A stretch of 20,735 nt of DNA from Chara braunii (lineage: Eukaryota; Streptophyta; Charophyceae; Charales; Characeae), in NCBI GenBank assembly GCA_003427395.1, contig BFEA01000110.1:2300290-2321024 (forward strand), read 5' to 3'. The notes beneath the pieces were generated by a model. It was not told where the DNA came from. It made no database searches and was given only the letters and a program-made list of their open reading frames with translations. Below are positions 1-10,604 of the stretch, one piece after another. Position numbers and translations under genes: made by a program. Every line of letters begins with the position of its first letter. The first letter of the stretch is position 1.

Positions 1-604
<604 letters not shown>

Positions 605-960
605 CAATAAATCAATCAGACCTTTTTTTTTGAAGTTTTTTGTTTATTTATTTTTAAATTTTGCATCTTTATTTTTCTAAAACACCTCATACCCCTGCAA
701 AAAATAGAAATTCATTTCTAAAAAATACACGTGAACTCAGGGACCATATATCTGATGATAAAAAATGACCAAAAAAAATTCTACTTTTTTTTTATATTTC
801 TTTTATTTTTTATTTTTTAATTCAATTTAGTTATTGATTTTTTAAAAATCCTAAACGAAGTCAGATTCCAAAAAACCAAATATGGGGTTGTAGGCTTGAA
901 ATTCCCTACGACGCCATTTTGTTTTTTGTTTTTTCGGCTATTACTTAATTCATGAAAAAT
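605..960. other. AT-rich spacer with one end of a family M repeat
   Basis: AT-rich and without a gene. Its right part (about 815-920) aligns with the right ends of the elements at 10220-10528 and 20515-20735: a T-rich stretch around GATTTTTT, then an A-rich stretch, then ATATGGGGTTGTAG. The terminal hairpin is 882-917, ATGGGGTTGTAG pairing with CTACGACGCCAT across 12 nt, with one mismatch and one G-T pair. The left end of this copy is not recognisable. Confidence 0.5.
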
Positions 961-1049
961 CTGGTAAAATCGGGTCCACGGCGCGGAGGCGGTCGTGAAT
1001 ACGTCCGCCCTCTGAGCTGGGCCCCGCAGACGCGTCCGCGGGTGTTTCA

Positions 1050-2170
1050 TAGGCTGATGGCGTTTCTCATTCGCTATAGGATAGGGAGTATGCGTGGTCA
1101 TAATCGGATCCGCACGCGAACCGACGCCTTGGGTGGTTGAGGTCCCAAGCGTGACCCGTCGTCGGTTGACTAGGACGTATCCCACGCACCATGCGTACAC
1201 CACTCTAAAGACATAAAAAATAAAACACACATGCACACACACATATATGGAACGACACAGGATAAACAACGCGACAACACTCGTAGTCCCTTAATAGCCA
1301 TCCCATAACTCTCCCATGCGAAAAAATCGGATGAGCGACGCGCACGAGACTTGTATAAAACCGAGCGGACGCAGAGTCTTCTCATATCAGTTCGCAATGC
1401 ATGAATATGCAACCAATCGTGATGATGGCGTACTATATAGTGCCCATAGTCAAGCGGTCCCTCGTGGATCCGAGTAATGCCTATGACACTCAAGTGTCAT
1501 ACTCGAAGTATTATGAAGGTTTACCTCTTCACGATATTGCACGACTGAAGGAACAATCGTGCGACCTTCGCGGCACCTCCGACCTTTAGGCTGAGTGTAT
1601 CGGTAGGCAGGGCAAATAGGCCCTTCACGGGGGGTGATCCCTTCCATGCAGAGTCTAGGACCTGGGGTGTCCTGGACAAGGACCTCGAATCCAGGCCCAG
1701 GACCAACGTCCGACTAAGAAATCTTTAAGAAACGCTCAACAATAAAAAGGGTTTTCTTTCTTTTTCCAATCTCAATCCCAATTAAACCCTTAAGCATGGG
1801 CCCCTCAGGCCACAAGAACACCCAACGTAGGTATATATATGTATATACGTAAAGGGGGAATAAGTATGTGACGATCACTTCTCACAATCACAGTGAGACT
1901 CCTCACAACCATATATATGTGTGCGATCGTAGGCAGTCAAATCCAAAAATCTGAACCACAGAACATACCTGTAATCACATCAAAGTGTCAACAAAAAATT
2001 CATACAGTACACATAGTCAACTTCAACCAATCTCTATACTCATACCCCTCGCTTTAGCCATGCAAGCCTCAACCTTTGTCCAACCTTACATAATTAAATA
2101 CTCAGTACCTTTGTTAAATGGCAATTCAATAAAAGTTTTACTGAAAACCTTAATAAAACACTTAAACTTG
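1050..2170. repeat. Family B 5' conserved block, copy 1
   Basis: Highly similar to 6190-7320. Shared stretches include a CGCTATAG(G/C)ATAGGG motif (1071/6208), the run of CTCTAAAGACATAAAAAATA (1203/6348), the ACACTCGTAGTCCCTTA stretch (1276/6420), the CGAAAAAATCGGATGAGCGA run (1319/6463) and the TTCACGATATTGCACG run (1528/6673). Short open frames here are interrupted differently in the two copies, which argues against coding. The run of GTATAAAA near 1353 resembles a TATA box; whether it acts as one cannot be told. Confidence 0.85.
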
Positions 2171-2494
2171 TAGAGAAAGTAGGTTACCAAGATTTATACA
2201 AAACCAAGTATAAGAAATGATACAAGAAAATGCAAGAATTGACATAAGTAAAAACGTTAACTCAGAAAATGCATGAATTGAAACCAACTCCTATAACTCT
2301 AGCACATGACGAACAACTAAAGAAACTACCTGTCAAATTGAATCTCAGACTAAGTAGTAATCTTACTCAGCCAAATGCAAGATCAAACTACAAGAAGTAA
2401 GTACTCTCACCATCCCCAAGTCAAAATCCTCATAGATAGTTCATGAATCTTTCAAATGACTTATCTCCTATGCCCAACTTACATATGGCGTGGT
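2171..2494. other. AT-rich part of family B, no gene
   Basis: Matches 8195-8518 with substitutions (for example the AGATTTATAC and CTATAACTCTAG stretches). At its left edge (about 2165) copy 1 jumps directly from the 5' block to the sequence that follows the 7320-8195 array in copy 2, so about 875 bp is missing here or was added in copy 2. Confidence 0.6.
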
Positions 2495-3251
2495 GCTAGA
2501 CCATTCAGCTTAGAAACAGTGTCTAGCCTGCCCTTAGGATATACACGAACATGTTGAAAAACTACTTTTCTCTTCTTTGGGCATATGACTAGACCATTCA
2601 ACTTAGAAACAATGTCTAGTCGCCCTGAACTGTTTTAATAGCCAAAGTTTAATAATTTCTGACTTTGTTCTCAAAAGAAATGAAAATATGGGCAGGGGAC
2701 TGAGTCATTCAGCTTAGAAACAATGCTCGGATTGCCATATTATTTCCAATTATACTTAGTACTTTCCTTTCTCTTCTTAACGATATGGCGTAACGTTGGA
2801 CCATTCAACTTTGAAACAATGTCCAACTGCCAGTTCACATGCAAGTATAGATAAAGTATTTCCCGTTTATACTCAGTTTATACTTATATATGTGGTTTTC
2901 ATGCGAAACCATTTAGCTTAAAAAGAATGCTTAGCCTTAGACCAGAAATCCTCCCTCAAAAATAAACAAAAAACTGAAGCATTCAACTTAGAAACAATAT
3001 TCAGCTTATCCTCAAACCATTCAAAGCATGAAGTTGGGTTCTTTAGTCCACCTTCATTTAGAAACCCCAGAAGAAACAGACAGACCAAGCCATTCACTTA
3101 GAAACAATGCTTGGTCCCAAAAATCAGTCAGGCAAATCCTTAGAAATAAACACAACAACCAGACCATTCAACTTAGAAATAATGTCTGGTCCTTCAGAAA
3201 ACAGTCAAATAAACATAGCCCTGGGTCATTCAGCTTAGAAACAATGCCCAG
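2495..3251. repeat. Hairpin array 1 (variable stems, shared loop)
   Basis: At least eight stem-loops with loop consensus CATTCAACTTAGAAACAAT (18-19 nt). Stems: GCTAGAC/GTCTAGC (2495-2527), GACTAGAC/GTCTAGTC (2587-2621), CTGAGT/GCTCGG with two G-T pairs (2700-2730), GTTGGAC/GTCCAAC (2795-2827), CTGAA/TTCAG (2974-3004), GACCAAGC/GCTTGGTC (3083-3116), ACCAGAC/GTCTGGT (3158-3190), CTGGGT/GCCCAG with one G-T pair (3221-3251). A decayed unit lies near 2905-2935. Spacing is irregular, about 63-113 bp. Stem sequences differ between units yet stay self-complementary, while the loop is nearly constant. I recognise no known family. Confidence 0.85.
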
Positions 3252-3519
3252 TCCTTGGTTGACCCAGTAAACACATGCAAAGTGCCTTCCTCCCACCTTC
3301 CCCCAGTTATCCCTTAGTTTGCTTTCAGTCAAAATAAAGAGAAACTTAGGCTTTTCACACACATTCCTTCCATTTAGTCTGATTGAATCCTGAAAGAAAG
3401 CAAAATCATAGGGGAACGCATGCATACAGTCATTCAAACTAAAAGGAAATAGTCAAACAGGGGTATAGTGGGATCATACAGACAGGAAAAGATATACTTG
3501 ATGGTTCCCTGCCTCCAGA

Positions 3520-3660
3520 ACCTCGCCTAGGTTCTGACAGAGCTCCCGCAATCGGTGGGCGGACTCCCCACAGAGTCTTGCTGCAGTCCTATGGGTTGCA
3601 ATCCTGCCTGCCGCCTTCCTCTTGTAACCAGGATTAAACTTAGAGTAAGAAGAGCAGAAG
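3520..3660. repeat. Compact conserved block with nested hairpins, copy 1
   Basis: Strongly conserved with 11545-11690, including 20 identical bases from GAGCTCCC to CGGTGGG. Small stem-loops follow each other: AGAACC/GGTTCT near 3517-3535, GTGGG/CCCAC near 3556-3572, and TGCAGTCC/GGGTTGCA around a TAT loop near 3581-3599. Copy 2 keeps the last two, with the third carrying additional G-T pairs. It may be a structured RNA segment or the 3' part of a long terminal repeat. No open frame is conserved. Confidence 0.6.
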
Positions 3661-5760
3661 ATGAGGGGTTTCAGACTCTCAAGATACATGAGAGGGACAA
3701 CTCAACTCCCAGGAGAGGGCCTTGGTATCTTTCATCGCCTAGGGGCCCCGCAATGGCAGCCAGAATGCGCAGCATAGCCTGGCCAACTAACATCAGAGCT
3801 TCGACTGTTAACTCCCTGACAATCTTTCAATTCGTAGAAATACTCTCCCACAAAAGGACTCAACCACTCCACCAAGCTTACGACTGCAAGTTGCGTTAGC
3901 TATGGGTGAGCTTGCAACTCTGCGGTTCGCCCCCGGCTAGCTCCACCAGCAGGATGAACAGAGCACCAGCCAGCCGGTAAAAATTGCAGTCTCTGCGGTC
4001 TTGCTCCTCACCTCTCCAGTCAGCAGGTAAGTCTGCACCTTCGTGGTTGTCCTGTTACCACACAGGCTGCTGTGATGAGCGGCACACCTGTCAGTAGTTA
4101 AGTTCACCCTCTCAGTCCGGTTTTCCTTCTTGTGTCGGTGGTTGGATGACCTCGCATTGGTTGACCGGTAAATCTTCAGTTCACGACCCTTCTACAACCC
4201 TTCGGTTCGACAGGCTGTGGAGCATGCCGGCCAGCAATATGCCATCAACTTCAATGTCGCCCGATGCTGTTCCAACTAGTAAGCTGACATTTCTCACGAC
4301 TGGTTCCCCTCTTTGTTGTAGTTCATCCTGTTTCTATGCCCGACAACGGCGACAGGCAAACTCACACTCAACTTCTCACTGCAGATCGTGGTCCACAAAT
4401 GGAAAAAAAAATTGCAGCTTGTTGCTTCTTTCCACCCACTCGCAGGTAAACGCCCACTACTTCTTCACGTCTCTGACTCGTCCTCTTTCCTTCCTCTTCC
4501 CTCTGCAATCTCTTCCTTCCTCCTCGCTTCTCTCCCCAACGGGTGAATGGATCTGACCATCAACTCCGGCTAGTTTCATTCAGTCTTTGTTGTCAGTAGT
4601 TCGAGGGGAGGAAACTCCTGGCACCACCACTAGTGACGAGCAGGGGAACCAGAGTGCACCTGTCAGGTTAGTGACTCTCTCTAATCGCATGCAGCAAACG
4701 ATGCCCTGACCCTACCCGCTTCACCCTTTACTGATCCGCGTCGTCGCTTGCTTTACAGCTCAGAATGCCGACTGCTGCGAGAGCAAAACACACGACAGGT
4801 GGAAAGACTACAGCGCCACTATCGACCACGATGGTGATGGAGACTGTGAGCAAACGGAGAGACCACCCAGTGGCACAAAGTGTGCAAAATGAGAATGAAT
4901 CTTCCGGTAGAATGAGGAAATATACGCGGCCACTCTCAACTCTTTTCGGGCGCAACCCCTCATCTGCATACCACAAGAATCAACACAAAAACTCCAAACC
5001 TTCCATCATTGTTGAATCCGCCATATCCCGAAACCCTCAATTAGGATATCTCCTTGTTCATTTCCATCAGGGAAAGATCGAGTTTAGCGATAATTGCTCC
5101 CTCTATCTCTATTCCCGCCATAGCTTTTCGCGGCAGCTTTCCTCTCTACCTCCTATCATACTAACCTATTGCTCAAACTAACAATGGATTTACTTCGCGA
5201 ACAAAAAAAAAACCCGTTTCGAGTCTCTCGCCGCCCGTTTTCAACGAGAGACGGGTGAAGTCGACTCTTCTATCCGTATTTGTTCTCCCGTATCGTCATC
5301 TTCGTGCAACTCATTCCCTCTCTAACTCTCATCTCACTAATCTAGAGCTAAAACTAACATTACTACTGACTTCGCCCCTTCTCAAAATCTACAAAACGAC
5401 TTCTCCCTCACTCAATTCTTTGGAATCTCATAAGTTTGGCCTTTTTCTAACTACGCCCGACTCATCTCTTCACCATCCCTCTTCTCGAATGCACTTGGCA
5501 CAGAACCCAGTCAGGTTCATTCCCCCTTTTCTTTTTTTTTCTTCGTAGCGTCACCCTGCCTCCTGCCCACTCCTTCACTCCCCTTTTTGTCGTACTTCTC
5601 ATTTCGAGGCTAGCGCAGCGCCTGACCTCACAACTTATCCTAACACCTGCACAACGCTCGACAACAACGGATGCAGCCCTGTATGCTCAACTAGTTTGGC
5701 TGTTCTGCGGGAGACCGCTGACGGAACCAGCTACTAGTAGAGTCAATCAGTCTTTCGCCC
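3661..5760. other. Pyrimidine-rich 3' part of family B, copy 1, no recognised gene
   Basis: Open frames at 4146-4556 (136 codons) and 4765-5181 (138 codons) show no domain I recognise and are not preserved in the matching part of copy 2, so I do not call them genes. The stretch holds several CAGGTAA-type motifs (4021-4034, 4441-4450) resembling 5' splice sites and a perfect hairpin GTCTCTCG/CGAGAGAC (5223-5252). From about 5250 to 5900 the + strand is strongly C/T-rich. Confidence 0.5.
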
Positions 5761-6189
5761 CCATGTGCCTAGGACCGCTCACGGCGTTCCTCTCCGACTC
5801 CCATTGCGTTGTCCCACAGACACTCCCAAACCCCTTTGCTGTGCCGCTTCGCAGACCCTTTTTTTGTGTCACTCCACCGACATTCTCTGGCCTGCGGTGT
5901 CGAGCGCATCAGTCCGGCACAGCGCAAGGCGGGGCGGGACCCTCCCGGCCACGTCATGCAGGAGTTGGCTCGATCCTCGTCGTGAATACATATGGAGCTT
6001 CTTCAGGCCGCTCCGGCCGAGTGCGCCAGCCATACCTCTCGCGAGCCCCTACGATAGGATAGGGCCTACGTGAGGCACGACTTACGTCCACCTTACTGGA
6101 GTTGTCGCCTCCCTTCAGTGGACGTATCCCCGCTGAGCTACCAGTCCGCAGTACGAAAGCTAAATAGCTGCAATCGCAGAGGTGGACCA

Positions 6190-7320
6190 GCCGATGGCGT
6201 GTCTCGTTCGCTATAGCATAGGGGGTATGCACGGTCTTACGCCTCTATCGGACCCGCACGAGAACCGACGCCTTGGGGGGCTGAGGTCTCAAGCGTGACC
6301 CTTCGTCGGTCGACTAGGATGCATCCCACGCACCAGGCGTACACCACTCTAAAGACATAAAAAATAAAACACACATGCACACACAGATATATGGAACGAC
6401 ACAGGATAAACAACGCGACAACACTCGTAGTCCCTTAGTGGTCATCCCATAACTCTCCCATGCGAAAAAATCGGATGAGCGACGCGCGCGAGACTTAGTA
6501 TAAAACTACGTGGGCGTGGGATTTTTCCATATGGACCAACAATGCATGAATACGCAAACAGTCGCAATGATGGCGTGCTATGTAGTGTCCATAATCAAGC
6601 GGTTCCTCGTGGATCTGAGTACCGCTTATTGCACTCAAGTGTCTAACTCGAAGTATCGTGAGGGTGTACCCCTTCACGATATTGCACGGCTGAAGGAATA
6701 GTCGTGCGGCCTCCGTGGCACCTGCGGCCTTTAGGCTGAGTGTCCCGACAGGCAGGGCAAATAGGCTCTGCTGCCTCTGCACAGGGGGTGATCCCTTCCA
6801 TGCAGAGCCTAGGATCTAGGATGTCCTAGACAAGGACCTCGAATCCAGGCCCATGACCAACGTCCGACTAAGAAATCTTTAAGAAGTACTCAACAATAAA
6901 AATGGGGTTTTCTTTCCTTTCTCAATCCAATCCCCAACTAAACCCTTAAGAGTGGGCTCCTCAGGTCACGCAAACACCTAATATAAGTGCATACATATAC
7001 ATATGTAAAGGAGGTATAAGTATGTGATGATCATTTCTCACAATCACACTGGGACTCTTGACAACCATATATATGTGTGTGATCGCAAGCAGTCAAATCC
7101 AAAATTTGAACCACAAAACATACCTGCAATCACATCAAAGAGTAAAAAAACAGTCCACACACTACACGGAGTCAACTTCAACCAAATTTCTATACTCATG
7201 CCCCTCGGTTTAGCTATGCAAGCCCCAATCTTTGTCCGACCTTCCTTAATTAAATACTTAGTACCTTTGTTCAATGACCATTCAATAAAAGTCCAGGTGA
7301 AAACCTTAATAAAGCAATAA
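6190..7320. repeat. Family B 5' conserved block, copy 2
   Basis: Counterpart of 1050-2170, with the landmarks listed there. Between 6060 and 6190 copy 2 contains sequence with no clear match in copy 1. Small open frames (for example 6510-6701 and 7024-7320) match the copy 1 frames only in patches and contain no known domain. Confidence 0.85.
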
Positions 7321-7403
7321 ATATCACCAGGGCTAAAGCTTTTTAGGTTGAGTATTGAGGATGGATTGGAGTTGAGTCGTAGACCGATGAATCGACAACC
7401 GAC

Positions 7404-7422
7404 CTGTTATCAGGGATAACAG
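7404..7422. other. Perfect 8-bp hairpin
   Basis: CTGTTATC/GATAACAG around an AGG loop, within the segment present only in family B copy 2. Its role is unknown. Confidence 0.6.
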
Positions 7423-7589
7423 AAGATGATCATTGTAAGATCAAGCTGAATCTAGTCCTGATCTCGAATCAAACGTTCAAGAGGACCTGTAACATAAGAC
7501 AGACCAATCCCCAAGCTAAATCTATGAGTTCACCAAAAATCATCCTACTTAACAAAGCCTAAGTCTACCCCTAAGTCAGTGCCTAAAGA

Positions 7590-8200
7590 AAACGTAGACC
7601 TTTGGCAAAATCTCCTCTATACAGAGTGCATTGTCAGAACTGTCACATATAAAAATATAATCGAACTCCTCTAAACTAAGAAAATTTCGGCAGCGCTTCC
7701 CGTAGGAAAAATGCCTTCTTAGAATTATAATAACTCAAGTATGAAAACAAAAATCAAACTCTAATTCGGGAAAGTCAAATTTTGTTTAACTCCCTGAATT
7801 AATAAAAACTTGGGCAGCATCTCCTTTAGAAAGGTATAATTCCCAGATTTATACTAAGTCAGATAGGAACTCAGAAACCACACTTGAGTTCGACTTCGAA
7901 CAAAGTTCAATTGACCCCTTAGATTTATAGAAATTTCGGCAGCGCTTCCCGTAGAGAAAGTGTTATTTCAAAATTTATACAAAGTTAAGTTCAACGTCTA
8001 GAAAATAACTTTGACTTCCTAAAGTCCAATTTTGTCTACCTCCTTGAATCGACAAAAAATTGGACAACACTCTCTTAAGAAAATGAGACTTTCCAGATTT
8101 TTACTAAGTCATGTATACAATTTAGACAAATCGAACTTTTGAAAGCCAAAATTTGACTAACTCCTTGGTTTTGCAAAAATTTCGGCAGCGCTTCCCGTAG
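7590..8200. repeat. Higher-order ~123-bp tandem array
   Basis: Units begin near 7681, 7804, 7929, 8053 and 8174 (spacing 121-125 bp), with a decayed unit near 7593. Units alternate in type. Those at 7681, 7929 and 8174 share TTTCGGCAGCGCTTCCCGTA exactly; those at 7804 and 8053 have diverged versions (TTGGGCAGCATCTCCTTTAG and TTGGACAACACTCTCTTAAG). The basic higher-order unit is therefore a dimer of about 247 bp. The motif resembles words seen in non-coding parts of plant LTR retrotransposons (from memory). Copy 1 of family B lacks the array. Confidence 0.85.
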
Positions 8201-8518
8201 AGAAAGTGACTTAGCAAGATTTATACAAGACAAAGTATAATAAAAGATCCCAGAAAATGATGAAATTGATCTAAGTGAAAAAAAATAGCTCAGAAAATGC
8301 AGAAATTGAAACTAACTTCTATAACTCTAGTACGTGGTGAGCAACTAAAACAACTACCTATCAAACTGAATTTCATACTAAGTAGTAATCTCACTCAGCC
8401 ACATGCAGGCCAAACCACAAATGTAAGTACTCTCACCATCCCAAAGTCATCTTGTCAAACAATAATTCATAATTTCTCAATGATTTACCCCTTTATACCC
8501 AACTTACATAGGGTATAA

Positions 8519-8630
8519 AGCTAGATCACCCAAACTTATGAAACATGTTTAGCTCAACCATTGAGTATACACAAACATATGACACAACAATTTTTCTCTT
8601 CTTTTGGCATATGACTAGGTCACCCTAGTC
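8519..8630. repeat. Hairpin array 2, left part
   Basis: First unit AGCTAGAT/GTTTAGCT (8519-8554; two G-T pairs) around loop CACCCAAACTTATGAAACAT, the counterpart of the 2495 unit. Second unit GACTAGG/CCTAGTC (8613-8630), the counterpart of the 2587 unit, has lost almost the whole loop and retains only TCAC between perfect 7-bp arms. The array is then cut by the insertion at 8689. Confidence 0.8.
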
Positions 8631-8680
8631 GCCCTGAACTGTTTAAGTATCCAAGTTTTATATAATTATCTCCACTTAGT

Positions 8681-8688
8681 CTTTTGAG
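8681..8688. repeat. Target-site duplication, left
   Basis: CTTTTGAG, repeated directly at 10721-10728 at the other end of the inserted element. An 8-bp duplication is typical of hAT-type DNA transposons. Confidence 0.75.
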
Positions 8689-8734
8689 CTGTGTGTCCGA
8701 TGAACGAAGAACGGGAAAAATTGAACGTCGTTAT

Positions 8735-8780
8735 ACCCGTTTAACGGGTTCGGGGACGCCCGTTGAATAGCGTTTAACGC
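8735..8780. repeat. Subterminal palindromes of family C, copy 1
   Basis: ACCCGTTTAACGGGT (8735-8749) and GCGTTTAACGC (8770-8780) are perfect inverted repeats. Copy 2 has CCCGTTCAACGGG (18930-18942) at the matching place. Repeated subterminal motifs of this kind could be transposase-binding sites, by analogy with hAT elements. Confidence 0.6.
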
Positions 8781-9126
8781 AAAAACTAGGGTGTCCCGTT
8801 GAATTTTGAAAAATAAAACCAGTGTGTTGGGCCTCGGACACATAGCCCAACGGGAAAAAGTTAGGGTTACCCCATCCCCCAACACTGTGAGCACATGTGT
8901 GTGCATGTGAATGCTAGTCCTTTTTTTTTTTTTTTTTTTTTTTACAAATGCTCTAATATATTCGCCCAGTCTCATTTTCGAAGGGCCCCTACGGATTAGC
9001 AAGGACCCCTCGTGGAGCAGAGATTGACATTAGACTTGTAGATTGTCTGTGTGAGTCAATAATATATAGTCTGTATTCGAATTCGGGTCTATGACACTCT
9101 GTGCATCACAGTTATGGGTCACTAGT

Positions 9127-9233
9127 TCTTTGTTTTCTCGTTTTTCTTTTGTTTCTCGGTTTTTTTTTTTTTTCTCGTTTTTCTTCTGTTTTCTCACTTT
9201 TCTTTTGTTTTTTCGCGTTTTTCTTTTCCTCGG
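9127..9233. repeat. T/C-rich minisatellite in family C copy 1
   Basis: About five degenerate copies of a roughly 20-bp unit like TTTTCTCGTTTTTCTTTTGT. The matching tract in copy 2 is 19413-19516. Confidence 0.75.
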
Positions 9234-9256
9234 AATATGTGCAGTGGCCCTAAGGC

Positions 9257-9678
9257 CCTCTACTCACCACATGCTGAAAGACCTTCCACGATTTAAACCT
9301 CAAATTCGGGCTCAGGGTCAGAGGCCCTGGCCAAGAAAGGGTCGAGTTAGTCATTTTCAAAAACTTTACGGTCATAGTCCGGTACCTTAGCAGTCCAATC
9401 CAACAGACACCCAACAAACAATCACATCTTAGGCGCAAAAATGACGTTTCTTAATGAAAAGTCGTATTGAAGAGTCACATTCCACGGGTAAAGGGCAGTT
9501 CCACAGACCAGATTCGTGTCCTAGTAGTAGGAGTCACCGTCCACAGTCGAAATCATATGCCAAAATCGAAAAGTCATGACTAAAGGCCCAAGCAGCAGCA
9601 GACCAATGAAAATTCGGGAAGGTTCCAGGCCTTGACATTTGAAAGCAGGCAGGCCGTGGGCCTCTATTCACCACATGC
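9257..9678. repeat. 404-bp segment flanked by 18-bp direct repeats
   Basis: CCTCTACTCACCACATGC (9257-9274) recurs with one change at 9661-9678. Copy 2 of family C has the motif once (19542-19559) and lacks the segment between. This fits a deletion between direct repeats in copy 2, or a gain in copy 1. No gene is visible inside. Confidence 0.7.
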
Positions 9679-9965
9679 ACAAACGATAAAACATATGACG
9701 ACGTTTTTTTTTGGTTTTTTTTTTAAATGCAGGGTGTTGTAGAGGCCAAGGACCAGACCCGTGGTGATTGCTGGTAGCAGCAGCCAATGGTTGTCCTGAT
9801 AGAACAGGCCACCTACCCCACCTATCCCCACGTTAATACTCCCAGCGCACCCCCTGTCCCTATTATCCTACATAATTGTGACCAATACTCAGGACCATCA
9901 CCCTACCAGTATTGAGGGCAACTTGGCACATCCCCCATCCCTCATCCCCCAACCCCTGCCGCCCC

Positions 9966-10136
9966 CAGTTGTGTGTTTTTTTGTGTGTTTGTGTGTGTGT
10001 TATGTGTGTGTGTGTGTGTGTCTGTGTGTGTGTGTGTATGTGTATGTGTTTATGTGTGTTTGTGTGTGTTGTGTGTCTGTGTGTGTGTGTTTATGTGTTT
10101 GTGTGTGTTGTGTGTCTGTGTGTGTGTGCGTGTCTT
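9966..10136. repeat. GT microsatellite with a 41-bp higher-order period
   Basis: Mostly TG repeats with regular interruptions. A TTTATG marker recurs at 10049 and 10090 with the same following sequence, a 41-bp period. Overlapping open frames rich in Cys and Val arise from the repeat and are not genes. Confidence 0.95.
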
Positions 10137-10219
10137 TTTTTCCTTTTTTTATTTATTTTTTATAGTTTTATATTTTTTTTAAATAAAAAAGTTCAGAATA
10201 AAAATAAAAATAAAATGTT

Positions 10220-10295
10220 GTTGTACATCTTTGAAAGATATACAACCCTATAGTTTTTTTTTTTTTNNNNNNNNNNNNNNNNNNNNNNNNNNNNN

Positions 10296-10352
<57 letters not shown>

Positions 10353-10528
10353 CTGTTTTAACCCTTTAAAAATCTCTGTGAAACCCGAAAACAAAAAACA
10401 CTCAATTTTTTTTTATTTTTTTTTTCAATGTGTTTATGTTTTTGATTTTTTTAAAATATAACCAAACATCAAAAAATAAAAATAATAATATAGGGCTGTA
10501 GTCCTCGACAAGACCTACAACCCTATAT
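10220..10528. mobile_element. Family M MITE-like element with hairpin ends
   Basis: Each end carries its own hairpin. Left: GTTGTA and TACAAC pair around CATCTTTGAAAGATA, followed by CCTATA. Right (10489-10527): TATAGGGCTGTAG pairs with CTACAACCCTATA around 13 nt. The interior is T-rich then A-rich. Related sequence occurs at 20515-20735 and, for the right end only, at about 815-920. It lies within family C, as does the 20515 copy. No coding capacity. Confidence 0.65.
10267..10295. other. Assembly gap (29 N) in a poly-T tract
   Basis: Twenty-nine Ns inside a poly-T run from 10254 to 10352. The true length of this homopolymer is unknown. Confidence 0.98.
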
Positions 10529-10572
10529 ATATATATATATATATATATCGTCAAATATATATATATATATAT
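10523..10572. repeat. AT dinucleotide microsatellite
   Basis: Two TA runs separated by CGTCAAA, directly after the right hairpin of the family M element. Confidence 0.9.
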
Positions 10573-10604
10573 TTTGGATTGTATTTAGATCAGGAAAAAA
10601 ATCA

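Larger units (their letters stand above)
960..5760. repeat. Family B large repeat, copy 1
   Basis: A non-coding repeat of about 4.8 kb whose parts recur in the same order from about 5965 to 14140. Matching landmarks (copy 1 / copy 2): a CGTCGTGAATAC-like start near 991/5969; a block around 1050-2170/6190-7320; hairpin array 2495-3251/8519-11261; structured block 3520-3625/11545-11655; pyrimidine-rich sequence near 5287/13528; and a TCAATNAGTCTTT motif near 5741/14125. Ends are approximate. I see no transposase, integrase or gag-pol domain. A long LTR or non-autonomous element is possible but unproven. Confidence 0.75.

Noticed and set aside
1353-1360. TATA box with a downstream gene
   Set aside because: GTATAAAA is conserved in both family B copies, but no gene or clear transcription signal follows; noted only inside the repeat entry.
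2495-3251. CRISPR array
   Set aside because: The repeated core is only 19 nt, spacing is irregular (about 63-113 bp), flanks are complementary to each other instead of being spacers, no cas gene is present and the DNA looks eukaryotic.
2495-3251. Integron attC-like sites
   Set aside because: Imperfect hairpins with variable stems recall attC, but there are no integrase core motifs, no cassette genes and no bacterial context.
4765-5181. 138-codon open frame starting with a basic, TGGK-containing N-terminus
   Set aside because: A superficial likeness to a histone H3 tail does not continue, and the frame is not preserved in family B copy 2.
7404-7422. Homing endonuclease site (I-SceI-like AGGGATAACAG)
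   Set aside because: Only the central part matches; the sequence is better explained as a short perfect hairpin.
9878-10253. Cys/Val-rich open frames
   Set aside because: These are artefacts of the GT microsatellite; all three frames are open for the same reason.
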